In this document: in pieces, positions 52,308 to 60,937 of the stretch
How positions within the stretch are numbered: the first letter of the stretch is position 1
Layout of the letters: each line of letters opens with the position of its first letter
DNA from: Clostridia bacterium
Lineage (GTDB): Bacteria > Bacillota > Clostridia > Oscillospirales > CAG-272
Direction: 5' to 3'
Assembly: GCA_017403155.1 (NCBI GenBank)
Contig: JAFQOP010000012.1
Span: forward strand, 62,001 to 126,000
Length of the DNA stretch: 64,000 bases
Made by a program: the position numbers and the translations under genes
The notes under the pieces: generated by a model
The model's input: only the letters and a program-made list of their open reading frames with translations
The model's database searches: none
Told to the model about the DNA's origin: nothing

Positions 52308-53475
52308 CTCTGTGAAAGAGCGAGGCAATAGGAGTTCTGGCGACCTTCATCGCACTCTTGGGGCAGAACTCCTGACAGCAGAAGCAGCGAATGCACTTGC
52401 TTCTGTCTATTTTTGCCTTCTTATTCTTTATTACTATTGCCTTGGCAGGACAGATATCACGGCAGATGCCGCATCCGACGCACATATCCTTCTTAAGCTT
52501 TGGCTTAGTGCGCAGTATTGCGCCCGCTATCCTTGAGAAAAGACGCTTGATTGCGCTTTTTCCGTCTCCTGCAAATTGGAGAGAACGGCGCTCGATGACG
52601 TGCTCAAAGTCGGATACTATAAGTCTGGCTATACTGCCGTGGAGGGTTATGTCGTCGAGTGTGGCGGGGACGAGGTCGCGGCGAAGGGCGGCGGCAAGAG
52701 TTGGCACCTCGTTAAAGCCAAGACCGATAAGCTCGGCGGCAACCATATCGAGAGTATGGGGGGAGCGGGACGCGAGCAGGCAACCGATGGCTCGGGGAGT
52801 GCCCGCGGTGGGGCCGTTGCCCTCCATGCCTATCACGGCATCGGCAATCGAGATTTCGGGGTGAAAATACTCGTCCAGATCCAGTATCATATCGGCAAAA
52901 TCCTCATAACGAGGAAAGCGGTAGTGATACTCGGGCTTTATAATTCCCGGAACTGTGCCAAACATATTCTTTGCCGCGCAGGACATCCCCATCATTCCGT
53001 GGCTCTTGAGCTTACAGAAATTGATTATCATATCGGCGCCGTCAAGATATCCCGTGTAGGTAAAGCTATGAAGCACCTTGCCCTCGGGATATTCGGCACG
53101 TCGCTCTGAGAAATCGGTGTTCAGGCTTGCTCCGTGAGACTCTACCTCACGCATACCCGATGCATTATACACTCTGCCGACGAAGACGGAGTTGTACAGC
53201 CCTCCCGGGCTGTCTCCGACAATAACCGTGGCACCGCGCTCAACAAGAAGCTCGGCAAGCGCGGAAATTAACACGGGGTGGGTTGTGGCGGCTGTATCGG
53301 GCTTCATTGCGGAGACGAGATTAGCCTTTATTACGATGCGCATGCCGCAAGATACCGACTCGAGTGCACCGAGAGGATAGAGAAGGTCGACAAGTGCCGC
53401 CTTCGCGTCGGCAAGGTTATATTCACCGAGGGGGATGACGCTTACGGGGTCTGTTTTGTTATAGAATGATGACAT
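52300..53475 (-). CDS. DUF362 protein with C-terminal 2x[4Fe-4S] ferredoxin domain
   Basis: The 391-aa protein joins a DUF362 domain (VIKANLVSAMKPDTAATTHP, VIVGDSPGG, INFCKLKSHGMMGMSCAAKN, GMEGNGPTAGTPR) to a ferredoxin domain with two CxxCxxCxxxCP clusters (CVGCGICRDICP and CIRCFCCQEFCP). Such proteins are cytosolic iron-sulfur proteins of unknown redox role in anaerobes. The promoter is at 53506-53534; the gene is monocistronic. Confidence 0.9.
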   Translation of the reverse strand: MSSFYNKTDPVSVIPLGEYNLADAKAALVDLLYPLGALESVSCGMRIVIKANLVSAMKPDTAATTHPVLISALAELLVERGATVIVGDSPGGLYNSVFVGRVYNASGMREVESHGASLNTDFSERRAEYPEGKVLHSFTYTGYLDGADMIINFCKLKSHGMMGMSCAAKNMFGTVPGIIKPEYHYRFPRYEDFADMILDLDEYFHPEISIADAVIGMEGNGPTAGTPRAIGCLLASRSPHTLDMVAAELIGLGFNEVPTLAAALRRDLVPATLDDITLHGSIARLIVSDFEHVIERRSLQFAGDGKSAIKRLFSRIAGAILRTKPKLKKDMCVGCGICRDICPAKAIVIKNKKAKIDRSKCIRCFCCQEFCPKSAMKVARTPIASLFHREK

Positions 53476-53505
53476 AATATTCTGTCCTTATTGCTTGATA
53501 ACTAT

Positions 53506-53534
53506 ATTTTACTACAAGCGTTCAGTTTTTGCAA
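53506..53534 (-). promoter_or_regulatory. Promoter of the DUF362 gene
   Basis: Minus-strand TTGCAA (53529-53534), 17 bp, TAAAAT (53506-53511). Confidence 0.7.
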
Positions 53535-53560
53535 TATTTATTTCACTATTTACTATTTAC

Positions 53561-53589
53561 TTTGCGAAAAAAATGTTCTAACATATAAA
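53561..53589 (+). promoter_or_regulatory. Candidate promoter of nagB-nagA
   Basis: TTTGCG (53561-53566), 17 bp, TATAAA (53584-53589); weaker than most promoters in the window. Confidence 0.45.
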
Positions 53590-53620
53590 TAAAGATAAAA
53601 AACATTTAAGGAGAATAGAT

Positions 53621-54379
53621 ATGAGACAGTTTATGAAGGACAAGCTCGAGGTTCGTGCGTATGAAAACCGCACCCTTATGGGAGAGGCGGCAGCGCGCGA
53701 CATAAGCGCAACAATAAGGTCCCTGCTCGAGCATGAGGACGAGATAAACATGATATTTGCCGCAGCACCCTCGCAGAATGACGTGCTGCTCGCCCTTGTC
53801 AACGACAAGAGCATCGACTGGACGAGAGTAAACGCATTTCACATGGACGAGTATGTAGGTCTTGACAAGGATGCGCCCCAGGGCTTTGGCAACTTTTTGT
53901 TCGAGCATTTGTTCTCACTTGCGCCCTTCAAGTCGGTGAATTACATAGACTGCACGGCAAAGGACCCCGAGGCAGAGTGCCTGCGATACACAGAGCTGCT
54001 CAAGACCAATCCGACCGACATCGTTGTTATGGGCATTGGAGAAAACGGTCATATTGCATTCAACGACCCGCCCGTCGCAGACTTTGCCGATGAGAAGTGG
54101 GTTAAGGTGGTAGAGCTCGATCCCATATGCCGCCAACAGCAGGTCAACGACGGCTGCTTTAAGACTATTGAGGAGGTGCCGACCCACGCAATCACCCTCA
54201 CTGTGCCCACCCTTATGAGGGCGGCATACCATTTTTGCATTGTTCCTGCAGCTACGAAGGCGCAGGCGGTATACAACACGCTGACGGGCGAGATAAGCGA
54301 AAGCTGCCCCGCAAGCATTCTTCGCACGCAGAACAGCGCGATACTTTACCTTGACGAAAAGAGCTCGGCACTTATATGA
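53621..54379 (+). CDS. nagB: Glucosamine-6-phosphate deaminase family protein
   Basis: NagB converts glucosamine-6-phosphate to fructose-6-phosphate and ammonia. The 252-aa protein has the family motifs: FAAAPSQNDVLLAL (phosphate loop region), NAFHMDEYVGLDKDAPQGFG with the catalytic Asp, and VVMGIGENGHIAFNDPP with the active His. The loop that reads SGGSTP in canonical NagB is AAAPSQN here, so substrate preference could differ. nagA overlaps by 4 bp, which supports an amino-sugar role. Confidence 0.88.
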   Translation: MRQFMKDKLEVRAYENRTLMGEAAARDISATIRSLLEHEDEINMIFAAAPSQNDVLLALVNDKSIDWTRVNAFHMDEYVGLDKDAPQGFGNFLFEHLFSLAPFKSVNYIDCTAKDPEAECLRYTELLKTNPTDIVVMGIGENGHIAFNDPPVADFADEKWVKVVELDPICRQQQVNDGCFKTIEEVPTHAITLTVPTLMRAAYHFCIVPAATKAQAVYNTLTGEISESCPASILRTQNSAILYLDEKSSALI

Positions 54380-55527
54380 CTGTAAGAATAAAATGCGACA
54401 ATATCGTCACGTTGGACGGTATTCTTGACGGATATCTCTATATATGCGACGGTATTATTGCCGATATATCCAAAAAGTACAAAAAATGCGACACGGGGTA
54501 TGACTTTACGGGCAAAACCCTGCTTGCAGGCTTTGTAGAGCTGCACACCCACGGGGCAGGCGGATACCCCTTTCTCACCGAGTCGGGTGAGGTAGTCGGA
54601 CGGGCGTGCGACTATCATCTTGCACACGGTACAACCACAATTCTTCCCACCCTGTCCGCTTCTCCCATCGAGGTGATGGAAAAGGGCGTTGCTGCTATCA
54701 GGGAGGCTCGCGACTCCCATCTTACAAAATCAAATATTATAGGCGCACATCTGGAGGGCCCCTATCTCAGCCCCGAGCAGTGCGGAGCACAGTGCACCGA
54801 CTACATCACCGAGCCTATCGAGGATGACTACCGTGCGCTTGTTGAGAGATACGGCGATGCTGTTGCAAGATGGACCTACGCTCCCGAGCGCGACCCGAGT
54901 GGCAAATTTGCTCGGTATCTCACCGAAAACGGAATTCTCCCCTCTGCGGGACACACGAATGCTAAGCACCCTGATATGAGGGTGGCGATAGATGGCGGCT
55001 GTAAGCTCGTCACCCACCTCTACTCCTGCACCTCTACGGTAACGAGGGATATGGGCTTCCGCTCTCTCGGCGTTATAGAAAGCGCATTTCTCGAGGATGA
55101 GCTTTTTGTGGAGCTTATTGCGGACGGAAAGCACCTGCCGAGCGAGCTTGTGAGGATGATTGTGAAAATCAAGGGTGTAGACCGAGTTGCCCTGATAACC
55201 GACTCGCTTGAAATAGCGGGCACGGATATCAAGGAGGGCGTTATGGCAGGCACGGCATTTATCGTGGAGGACGGGGTATGTAAGCTACGCGACCGCTCCG
55301 CCTTTGCAGGCAGTGTTGCAACCTCGGACGTGCTGCTTCGCTTTGCTGTAAACGAATGCGGCATTTCGATCACTGATGCATCGAGGATGCTCTCTAACGT
55401 TCCCGCAAGGCTGCTTGGAATCAAGCGCGGACGCCTTGAGGTCGGATACGCCGCTGACATTGCGGTGCTCGACGGTGGGCTGAACGTCACCGAGGTATTT
55501 GTAAACGGTGAGAAAATTAGTTTTTAA
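54376..55527 (+). CDS. nagA: N-acetylglucosamine-6-phosphate deacetylase
   Basis: NagA removes acetate from GlcNAc-6-phosphate. The 383-aa amidohydrolase shows GFVELHTHGAGGYPF (metal-site His pair), GAHLEGPYLSPEQCGAQ, SAGHTNAKHPDM, VTHLYSCTST, and the catalytic Asp region ALITDSLEIAGT; the C-terminal strand is GRLEVGYAADIAVLD. The HLF/YN segment of typical NagA is HLYSCTS. It follows nagB with a 4-bp overlap, so the pair funnels GlcNAc-6-P to glycolysis. Confidence 0.94.
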   Translation: MTVRIKCDNIVTLDGILDGYLYICDGIIADISKKYKKCDTGYDFTGKTLLAGFVELHTHGAGGYPFLTESGEVVGRACDYHLAHGTTTILPTLSASPIEVMEKGVAAIREARDSHLTKSNIIGAHLEGPYLSPEQCGAQCTDYITEPIEDDYRALVERYGDAVARWTYAPERDPSGKFARYLTENGILPSAGHTNAKHPDMRVAIDGGCKLVTHLYSCTSTVTRDMGFRSLGVIESAFLEDELFVELIADGKHLPSELVRMIVKIKGVDRVALITDSLEIAGTDIKEGVMAGTAFIVEDGVCKLRDRSAFAGSVATSDVLLRFAVNECGISITDASRMLSNVPARLLGIKRGRLEVGYAADIAVLDGGLNVTEVFVNGEKISF

Positions 55528-55530
55528 TAC

Positions 55531-55560
55531 AAAAAGCACTCCGCGAGGAGTGCTTTTTGT
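55531..55560. terminator. Bidirectional terminator between nagA and the GH2 gene
   Basis: Stem AAAAAGCACTCC/GGAGTGCTTTTT with a GCGA loop. Confidence 0.85.
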
Positions 55561-55561
55561 A

Positions 55562-58027
55562 TTAGGTTTCTTCTCTGAGGTAGCGCTCGGACTCGTTCCA
55601 ATAGTCCATCGATTCAACGGGCTCGGCATCAAGCTGCCAATACTGGGTCATCATTCCCTCCTTCTGAGGTCCTGCGGCAGCGGTATCGGAAAGGTATGCG
55701 CGAAGGTCCGCCGTGCTGATATGCTCTCCTCTGCCGAAGTCTGGCGTGTGGCAATAGTAGACAAGAGCCTTCATCATTGCAACGCTGGCAGGCTCCTCCC
55801 TCTCACAGCCCGTGAAATTGAAGCCCGTTACAAGCAGCCGTCCCTTTCCCACCTTTAAATCGAAGGCATAGGAGAAGTTGCGCATGCATCTCTCGGGACG
55901 AAGCTCTGAGTAGGCAAACTTGGTTACGTCAAAGCGGTCTCTGTTGCACTTATCAATACCGGATACGATAGAATGCACCCTGACGGGAAAATCGTCGAGA
56001 TTTATCTTATCCGAGTCATCGATAAGGTGATAATACTGGAAGTTTATCTCCCCGTCGGTCGGGAAGCCGAGGGAGGTCAGTGCTGTTTTGTCGTCTCTGC
56101 CGCCGTTGATGGTGCCTCTGTCCCATATTACACCCTTATATCTGTCCCACGTGTGGACAAAGGAATACTCGGGGGCTGCCATGCCCTTGTGGAGGAGGTG
56201 GCGGCACCAATCGGTGCGATATATGAGAAGCACATCCTCACCTCTATCGAGCCTCTCGAAGAGGCTACCGTCAAGCTTATCGGTGACGGTGAGTGAGGAA
56301 TCGGGGTTGGCGGTGAAGGCGGTGTCGAGATAACTCTCTCGCATATCGAATGCGGCATCTATCGGTGCTGCGCGAACGACGGGGGGGAACACCCACAGCT
56401 CCCAGCTATTCTCCGCAACGGTGCCGTCGGTGAAGGAGAGGCGGCAGGTGAGAGTGAGCTTATCTGCCGCTGTAAGTGTCGGCAGCTTTATTTCAAGAGA
56501 GCATATCTCATAGGTACCCGAGGCGCCCGTGTCAACGTCAGTGAGAGTTCCCGTGCGCAGCACGTCGGAGGCGTGGGAGAGTGTGTAGGTGAAGGTCGCG
56601 CTCTCAGGCGGTGCTATCGCAAACTGCGAGAGGAGGACGGGAAATTTGACAGTCTCACCGAAGGTAAATATCTGCTTTGGCAGACGGGCGAGGACGACGG
56701 TGTCTGCGTTGAAGCGACGAAATTCGTCTGCGCTTATGCCGTGTGGATCGTCAAAGCAATCGACAACACCGTTGGAATTTTCATATCTGTCCGTGTCTGC
56801 AAACTGGAGCATATGGAAGCCCGAGAGAAGGTGGCTCGCACGAATACTCTCGAGGGCACATTTCCAGGCTCTCATCTGATAGTTTTTGGTTATCTGGAGG
56901 GTTTGGGCAAAGTTATCCTTATATCCCTTTGCTTCGAGGAGCTTTATCTCCTCGTCGACCCACCAGGGTGCCTCCTTGCCATAGCGGAGAAACTTTTCCT
57001 TCAGGGCATAGAAGTCGCGCCAGGAGGTGTAGTGACAGACCTCGTGCGCGAGAAGCGGACGGGCGAAGGCAATGCCTCGACGAATCACGCCCCCCTCCCC
57101 TTCTGCTATCATATCGCGATCCCGCACCGTGCCAAAGCCGAGCAGATTATCCGTGTCGGAGAACATATCGCGGTTTCTGCCATAGGGGAAATAATATCCC
57201 ATGTGCTGTACGTCAAAATCGACATAATCACGGTCAAACTCACCGTGGGCACAGGTATCGATAAAAAGACGGGTGGGGTCATGGCGCTTGATAAAGTCGC
57301 GAATCTCGCGTATTCTCGGCTTTGTTCCCGGCTGACGGATTTCATTGCCGACACAGTAGACCATAAAGGAAGGATGGTTGTAAAGACGGTTTATTATGGC
57401 GATAAGCTCACCGTCGGAGACAAAGTCATTCTTGCCGTAGAGCATCTCCTCAAGGTTGTCGTATTCCATATTTTCCGCACGCATCTCGATATGCACAAGC
57501 ATACCTATCTCGTCTGCAGCGCTGAAGCATTCGTCGGTCGGTACGACAGAGTGGAAACGGACTGTGTTATAGCCGTAGCTCTTTGCCATAAGGAAGTTCT
57601 TCTTGTAGAACTCAAGCTCGGACAGAGAGCAATTGTTCTCATGCTCGTGTGCTGCAGCGCCGCGTATGTAGGCGCGCATATAGAAGGGGTAGCCGTTCAG
57701 ATATATGTATTTCGAGTCGGTCGAGAAATAGCGGAAGCCAAAGCGGTCGGATATCACCTCTGCCGTGCCGTCGGAGTAGGCAATGCGGCACTCCAGGGTA
57801 TAGAGATATGGGGACTCGGCAGACCAAGCATTGGCAGAAAAGGACGCGGACAGGCTTGCACACCTCCCTGCTACCTCGCCGATGCCGCTGAAGCATACCT
57901 GCCCTTTCACGTCGCGGACGGAAAAGGTGAGGTCGGATATCTCGCACACGGCGGTGACGGTGGCGCTCATGGGCTCATCCGTTTTGCCTGCTGTTATATT
58001 CAGTACAGTGTTTTTATCGGTTATCAT
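55562..58027 (-). CDS. Glycoside hydrolase family 2-type protein
   Basis: The 821-aa protein has a GH2-like immunoglobulin domain (about residues 1-105, ending DRFGFRYFSTDSKYIYLNGY) and a TIM barrel with GYNTVRFHSVVPTDECFSAA and YNHPSFMVYCVGNEIRQPG, where the Glu of GNE is the probable acid/base. A candidate nucleophile is Glu in LLAHEVCHYTSW. The usual N-terminal sugar-binding jelly-roll is missing, and about 350 C-terminal residues are extra. There is no signal peptide, so it acts inside the cell. It follows the EamA transporter by 9 bp. Confidence 0.82.
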   Translation of the reverse strand: MITDKNTVLNITAGKTDEPMSATVTAVCEISDLTFSVRDVKGQVCFSGIGEVAGRCASLSASFSANAWSAESPYLYTLECRIAYSDGTAEVISDRFGFRYFSTDSKYIYLNGYPFYMRAYIRGAAAHEHENNCSLSELEFYKKNFLMAKSYGYNTVRFHSVVPTDECFSAADEIGMLVHIEMRAENMEYDNLEEMLYGKNDFVSDGELIAIINRLYNHPSFMVYCVGNEIRQPGTKPRIREIRDFIKRHDPTRLFIDTCAHGEFDRDYVDFDVQHMGYYFPYGRNRDMFSDTDNLLGFGTVRDRDMIAEGEGGVIRRGIAFARPLLAHEVCHYTSWRDFYALKEKFLRYGKEAPWWVDEEIKLLEAKGYKDNFAQTLQITKNYQMRAWKCALESIRASHLLSGFHMLQFADTDRYENSNGVVDCFDDPHGISADEFRRFNADTVVLARLPKQIFTFGETVKFPVLLSQFAIAPPESATFTYTLSHASDVLRTGTLTDVDTGASGTYEICSLEIKLPTLTAADKLTLTCRLSFTDGTVAENSWELWVFPPVVRAAPIDAAFDMRESYLDTAFTANPDSSLTVTDKLDGSLFERLDRGEDVLLIYRTDWCRHLLHKGMAAPEYSFVHTWDRYKGVIWDRGTINGGRDDKTALTSLGFPTDGEINFQYYHLIDDSDKINLDDFPVRVHSIVSGIDKCNRDRFDVTKFAYSELRPERCMRNFSYAFDLKVGKGRLLVTGFNFTGCEREEPASVAMMKALVYYCHTPDFGRGEHISTADLRAYLSDTAAAGPQKEGMMTQYWQLDAEPVESMDYWNESERYLREET

Positions 58028-58036
58028 AAATACTCC

Positions 58037-58969
58037 TTATGCGACAAGCGTGGGCAAAAGATTCATAGAAACGAGGGCGCAAACCATTATCACGATACCG
58101 ACGATATTCTTGACGGAAAGACGCTCCCTGAAGAAAACGGCGGAGGCAATCACACTCATAATAAGCACACTGGAATTATCGAGGGTATAAAGAACGGTGG
58201 TGGATATCTGCGGAATGAGAATAACTATAAGGTTGATGGCAAGGGCAAACACTATGCTCGTCAGCGCGAGGTAGAGAAAAGATATCCTTGTCTGGCGGAA
58301 GGTGGCAAAAAAGCCCTTGCGATTCTTGATCAGAGAGGTGACGGTGGAGATGAGTGCAGCAAAGAGGAAGGTCAGAATGACCATCTCGTCGCGATTCGCC
58401 TCGCCGCCTGCCTCCTCTGTGCGCTGCTGGAGGGTGAGGAATATACCGTAGACTCCGTTACATACGCCAAGACCGAGGCAGGAGAGAATAAACGGGAGGC
58501 TGACACGCTGCTTTTCATCTCCCGATGCGTCACTCTTGCCGCTAACAAGGTAGACGGCGGCGATAATGGCAACAATGGAAATAACGTTTATCAGAATTAC
58601 GGGTGTGCTCGTCCAGCTATCCCAGCCGAGAATGAGCGCGGCAACGATGGGAAGAATTATTCCGCCGGCAAGGGAGAACATCATCAGTATTGAATAGGGG
58701 CCCGACTGCGAAGCCTTTACGATGAAGTAGTTATATCCGAAGAGGGCTACTGCATTGAGCGCTCCGATAAGAACCGTCCACCCGTTGAAGGTAAACCGGC
58801 AGAGGGAGAAGCAGAAAAAGGTGATTACCGCGACGGTAAGACCCGATACCGTGGTAAGAGTTGCCGATGCGTTGTCGGGTTTGCCCGGGTATTTATCGGT
58901 ATAAAGCTTGGTGAAAAGGGACTGAAGTGTGTAAAGAATGATAAGAAATGCTAAAAGCAGATACGGCAT
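58037..58969 (-). CDS. EamA/DMT-family transporter
   Basis: The 310-aa protein has about ten membrane segments in two EamA-like halves; the second ends with TTVLYTLDNSSVLIMSVIAS and FFRERLSVKNIVGIVIMVCA, the family's usual RExxS-G motif. The substrate is unknown; its place 9 bp before the GH2 gene suggests a sugar or glycoside. The promoter is at 59024-59052 and AAGGAG precedes the ATG. Confidence 0.85.
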   Translation of the reverse strand: MPYLLLAFLIILYTLQSLFTKLYTDKYPGKPDNASATLTTVSGLTVAVITFFCFSLCRFTFNGWTVLIGALNAVALFGYNYFIVKASQSGPYSILMMFSLAGGIILPIVAALILGWDSWTSTPVILINVISIVAIIAAVYLVSGKSDASGDEKQRVSLPFILSCLGLGVCNGVYGIFLTLQQRTEEAGGEANRDEMVILTFLFAALISTVTSLIKNRKGFFATFRQTRISFLYLALTSIVFALAINLIVILIPQISTTVLYTLDNSSVLIMSVIASAVFFRERLSVKNIVGIVIMVCALVSMNLLPTLVA

Positions 58970-59023
58970 AAATATTCTCCTTGAGCTAGAAACGGATTAA
59001 TTATCCAAGTCAAAATCAACTTG

Positions 59024-59052
59024 ATTTTATCAAATTGAGTGGCGGCTGTCAA
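59024..59052 (-). promoter_or_regulatory. Promoter of the EamA-GH2 operon
   Basis: Minus-strand TTGACA (59047-59052), 17 bp, TAAAAT (59024-59029). Confidence 0.8.
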
Positions 59053-59209
59053 TAGACTCGGCAATTTTATTGTAAATAAAATTCAAAGCCTCAATATGCG
59101 ATCAGGAGGGCTTTTTTCCTTGGTTTGAGATTTTTTGTCGAAAAATATAACAAAACAAACAATTATACCGCAAAGGAACAAATTTAGTGGTAGCAAGGAT
59201 TTTGAACAC

Positions 59210-59244
59210 AAAAAAGGCAGGCGCCGAGCTTTTCGGTGTCTGCC
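59210..59244 (-). terminator. Terminator of the degV-family gene
   Basis: Minus-strand stem GGCAGACACCGA with TCGGCGCCTGCC (59216-59244, two mismatches) and six T. Confidence 0.75.
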
Positions 59245-59256
59245 TCATTGTCGAGC

Positions 59257-60093
59257 TTATTTTCCTGACACGAATATATAGCCGAAGGCACCCGGTCCCC
59301 AGTGGCAGGAGATCGCGGGATCCAGCTCATCGTATGCTATCATGGCACCGTGATACCTTGTATCGGTCATCTCAACGAGCTTATCCAGGTTTGCCGCATC
59401 GTAGGTAAATGAGGGTACGATGGGATAGCTTACGTCACAATTATTGTCGGCAAGATATTTGTTGATTGCGATCATCGCGTTGCGCTTGCCACGCTCCTTG
59501 CTTATTACGAAGACCTTGCCATCTGTCACAGAATTTATTCCGATAAGTGGCTTGAGCTGGAGGATGCTGCCAAACACCCACGCCGCACGGCTGAGTCTGC
59601 CGCCCCTATGGAGATACTCGAGGGTGTCGGGGATGGCAACAACGCGGATACGGGGCACAAGCGAGCAAAGGATATCTACAACCGTATCGACGTCCTCATC
59701 AAGGTGCTTTAACGCCTCCATAGCAAGAATACGGACTCCACCCACGGCTGTCCTCGAATCCACAACTCTCACTTTCGGGTCATCCTTAAAGAAGCCCGAT
59801 ATTGCATTATAGGTGCCCGATATGCCCGAGGAGATGGTTATTATTATAACGCTGTCGCCGCGGTCGGTATATTTCTTCACGCGTGCCCGGACGTCTCCAA
59901 GCTCGGGAAGGGATGTTGCCGGGAACTGCTTTTCCTCTATAAGCGCCTTATAAAACTCGGCAAAGCCGAGATCAACTCCGTCGAGGTATTCCCTGCACCC
60001 GATTCGTATTTTAAGAGGAAGAATCTCAACACCGAGCGCTGCTGCCTCCTCCGTTTTTATACTGCTGCCAGAATCTACAAAAATCTTTATCAT
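59257..60093 (-). CDS. DegV-family fatty-acid-binding protein
   Basis: The 278-aa protein has DegV motifs: IFVDSGSSIKTEEA, ATSLPELGDV, IIITISSGISGTYNAI, VVDSRTAVGG and DTLEYLHRGGRLS. DegV/FakB proteins bind a fatty acid and present it to the kinase FakA; no fakA lies in the window. The promoter is at 60135-60163, AAGGAG before the ATG, and the gene is monocistronic. Confidence 0.92.
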   Translation of the reverse strand: MIKIFVDSGSSIKTEEAAALGVEILPLKIRIGCREYLDGVDLGFAEFYKALIEEKQFPATSLPELGDVRARVKKYTDRGDSVIIITISSGISGTYNAISGFFKDDPKVRVVDSRTAVGGVRILAMEALKHLDEDVDTVVDILCSLVPRIRVVAIPDTLEYLHRGGRLSRAAWVFGSILQLKPLIGINSVTDGKVFVISKERGKRNAMIAINKYLADNNCDVSYPIVPSFTYDAANLDKLVEMTDTRYHGAMIAYDELDPAISCHWGPGAFGYIFVSGK

Positions 60094-60134
60094 CAGATTA
60101 CTCCTTAACTTATATACACTTCAAGAGTCGTATA

Positions 60135-60163
60135 ATTGTAGCACACAATGGTTGATTTGTCAA
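60135..60163 (-). promoter_or_regulatory. Promoter of the degV-family gene
   Basis: Minus-strand TTGACA (60158-60163), 17 bp, TACAAT (60135-60140) with an extended TG. Confidence 0.8.
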
Positions 60164-60195
60164 CTTTTTGTTTCCTGACGCATGCTTTTGCAAAG

Positions 60196-60224
60196 AAAAA
60201 GCGAAGATCAACTCTTCGCTTTTT
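60196..60224 (-). terminator. Terminator of the 140-aa membrane protein gene
   Basis: Stem AAAAAGCGAAGA/TCTTCGCTTTTT with flanking A- and T-runs. Confidence 0.8.
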
Positions 60225-60240
60225 CTTATATTGCTAACAG

Positions 60241-60663
60241 TCAATCCTTCTCTATCTCTCTGATATTTCTTACCAGAGCGAGCGGATAGACGAACACGGA
60301 TACTATCGCACCAACTATTATTGCCAAAATCGCGTATATAACACCGAGGATGAGGCCGATTATGAGGAGTAGCAGCTTTACGGTAAGAAGCCAGATTATG
60401 CCGTCGAGGTCGAGTGTGAGAACGAGACCGGGAAATTTGACAAAGCCCAACAAGAATATCTCAAGCATAAGCTTACCGATCATATTGCTACCAAGGATAA
60501 GGCAGGATACAAGAGTAAATGCAACGACGCCTGCTATCGAGTAGATAAGCATATTGGTGGCGCTGCCCGTTTGGATCCAGAATACAATACCGAGTGTGAT
60601 ACCTGCTGCAAGAAGCATACCGCCAAATACGAAGGAGAGAATCCTTCTTCTTGCAAAGTTCAT
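60241..60663 (-). CDS. Small polytopic membrane protein of unknown function
   Basis: The 140-aa protein has about four membrane segments (including LSFVFGGMLLAAGITLGIVF and LLILLIGLILGVIYAILAII-type stretches) and ends ALVRNIREIEKD. No family was recognised. I chose the ATG at 60663 with AAAGGAAC upstream; the frame runs to 60714 across the -10 box. The promoter is at 60703-60731. Confidence 0.65.
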   Translation of the reverse strand: MNFARRRILSFVFGGMLLAAGITLGIVFWIQTGSATNMLIYSIAGVVAFTLVSCLILGSNMIGKLMLEIFLLGFVKFPGLVLTLDLDGIIWLLTVKLLLLIIGLILGVIYAILAIIVGAIVSVFVYPLALVRNIREIEKD

Positions 60664-60702
60664 AGTATTTGTTCCTTTCTTGATTATTTGTATTTCCGTG
60701 TT

Positions 60703-60731
60703 ATTATACAACACGCATTAAGAAAAGTCAA
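60703..60731 (-). promoter_or_regulatory. Promoter of the 140-aa membrane protein gene
   Basis: Minus-strand TTGACT (60726-60731), 17 bp, TATAAT (60703-60708). Confidence 0.8.
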
Positions 60732-60902
60732 GCGGAGGTTTTATTTGACTCTGCCGAAAAAACAAAAAAGCGCGGTTTCTCGCCGCACTACAATTTCAGT
60801 ATATCACAGGATAATGTGCCTTGTAAAGAGTTTTTTGTTCAAAGATAACAATTTCTACCTTTTTTACAAAAAATAATTGTAAATTACTTACAAATTGCCA
60901 TA

Positions 60903-60931
60903 TTGCAATCGGTAAAAAAATGTGATATACT
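60903..60931 (+). promoter_or_regulatory. Promoter of the large structured RNA
   Basis: TTGCAA (60903-60908), 17 bp, TATACT (60926-60931) with an extended TG; start predicted near 60938. Confidence 0.75.
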
Positions 60932-60937
60932 GTAATC

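Noticed and set aside
56573..58693. 706-codon frame antisense to the GH2 and EamA genes
   Set aside because: It spans two real genes and their junction on the other strand; it results from codon bias.
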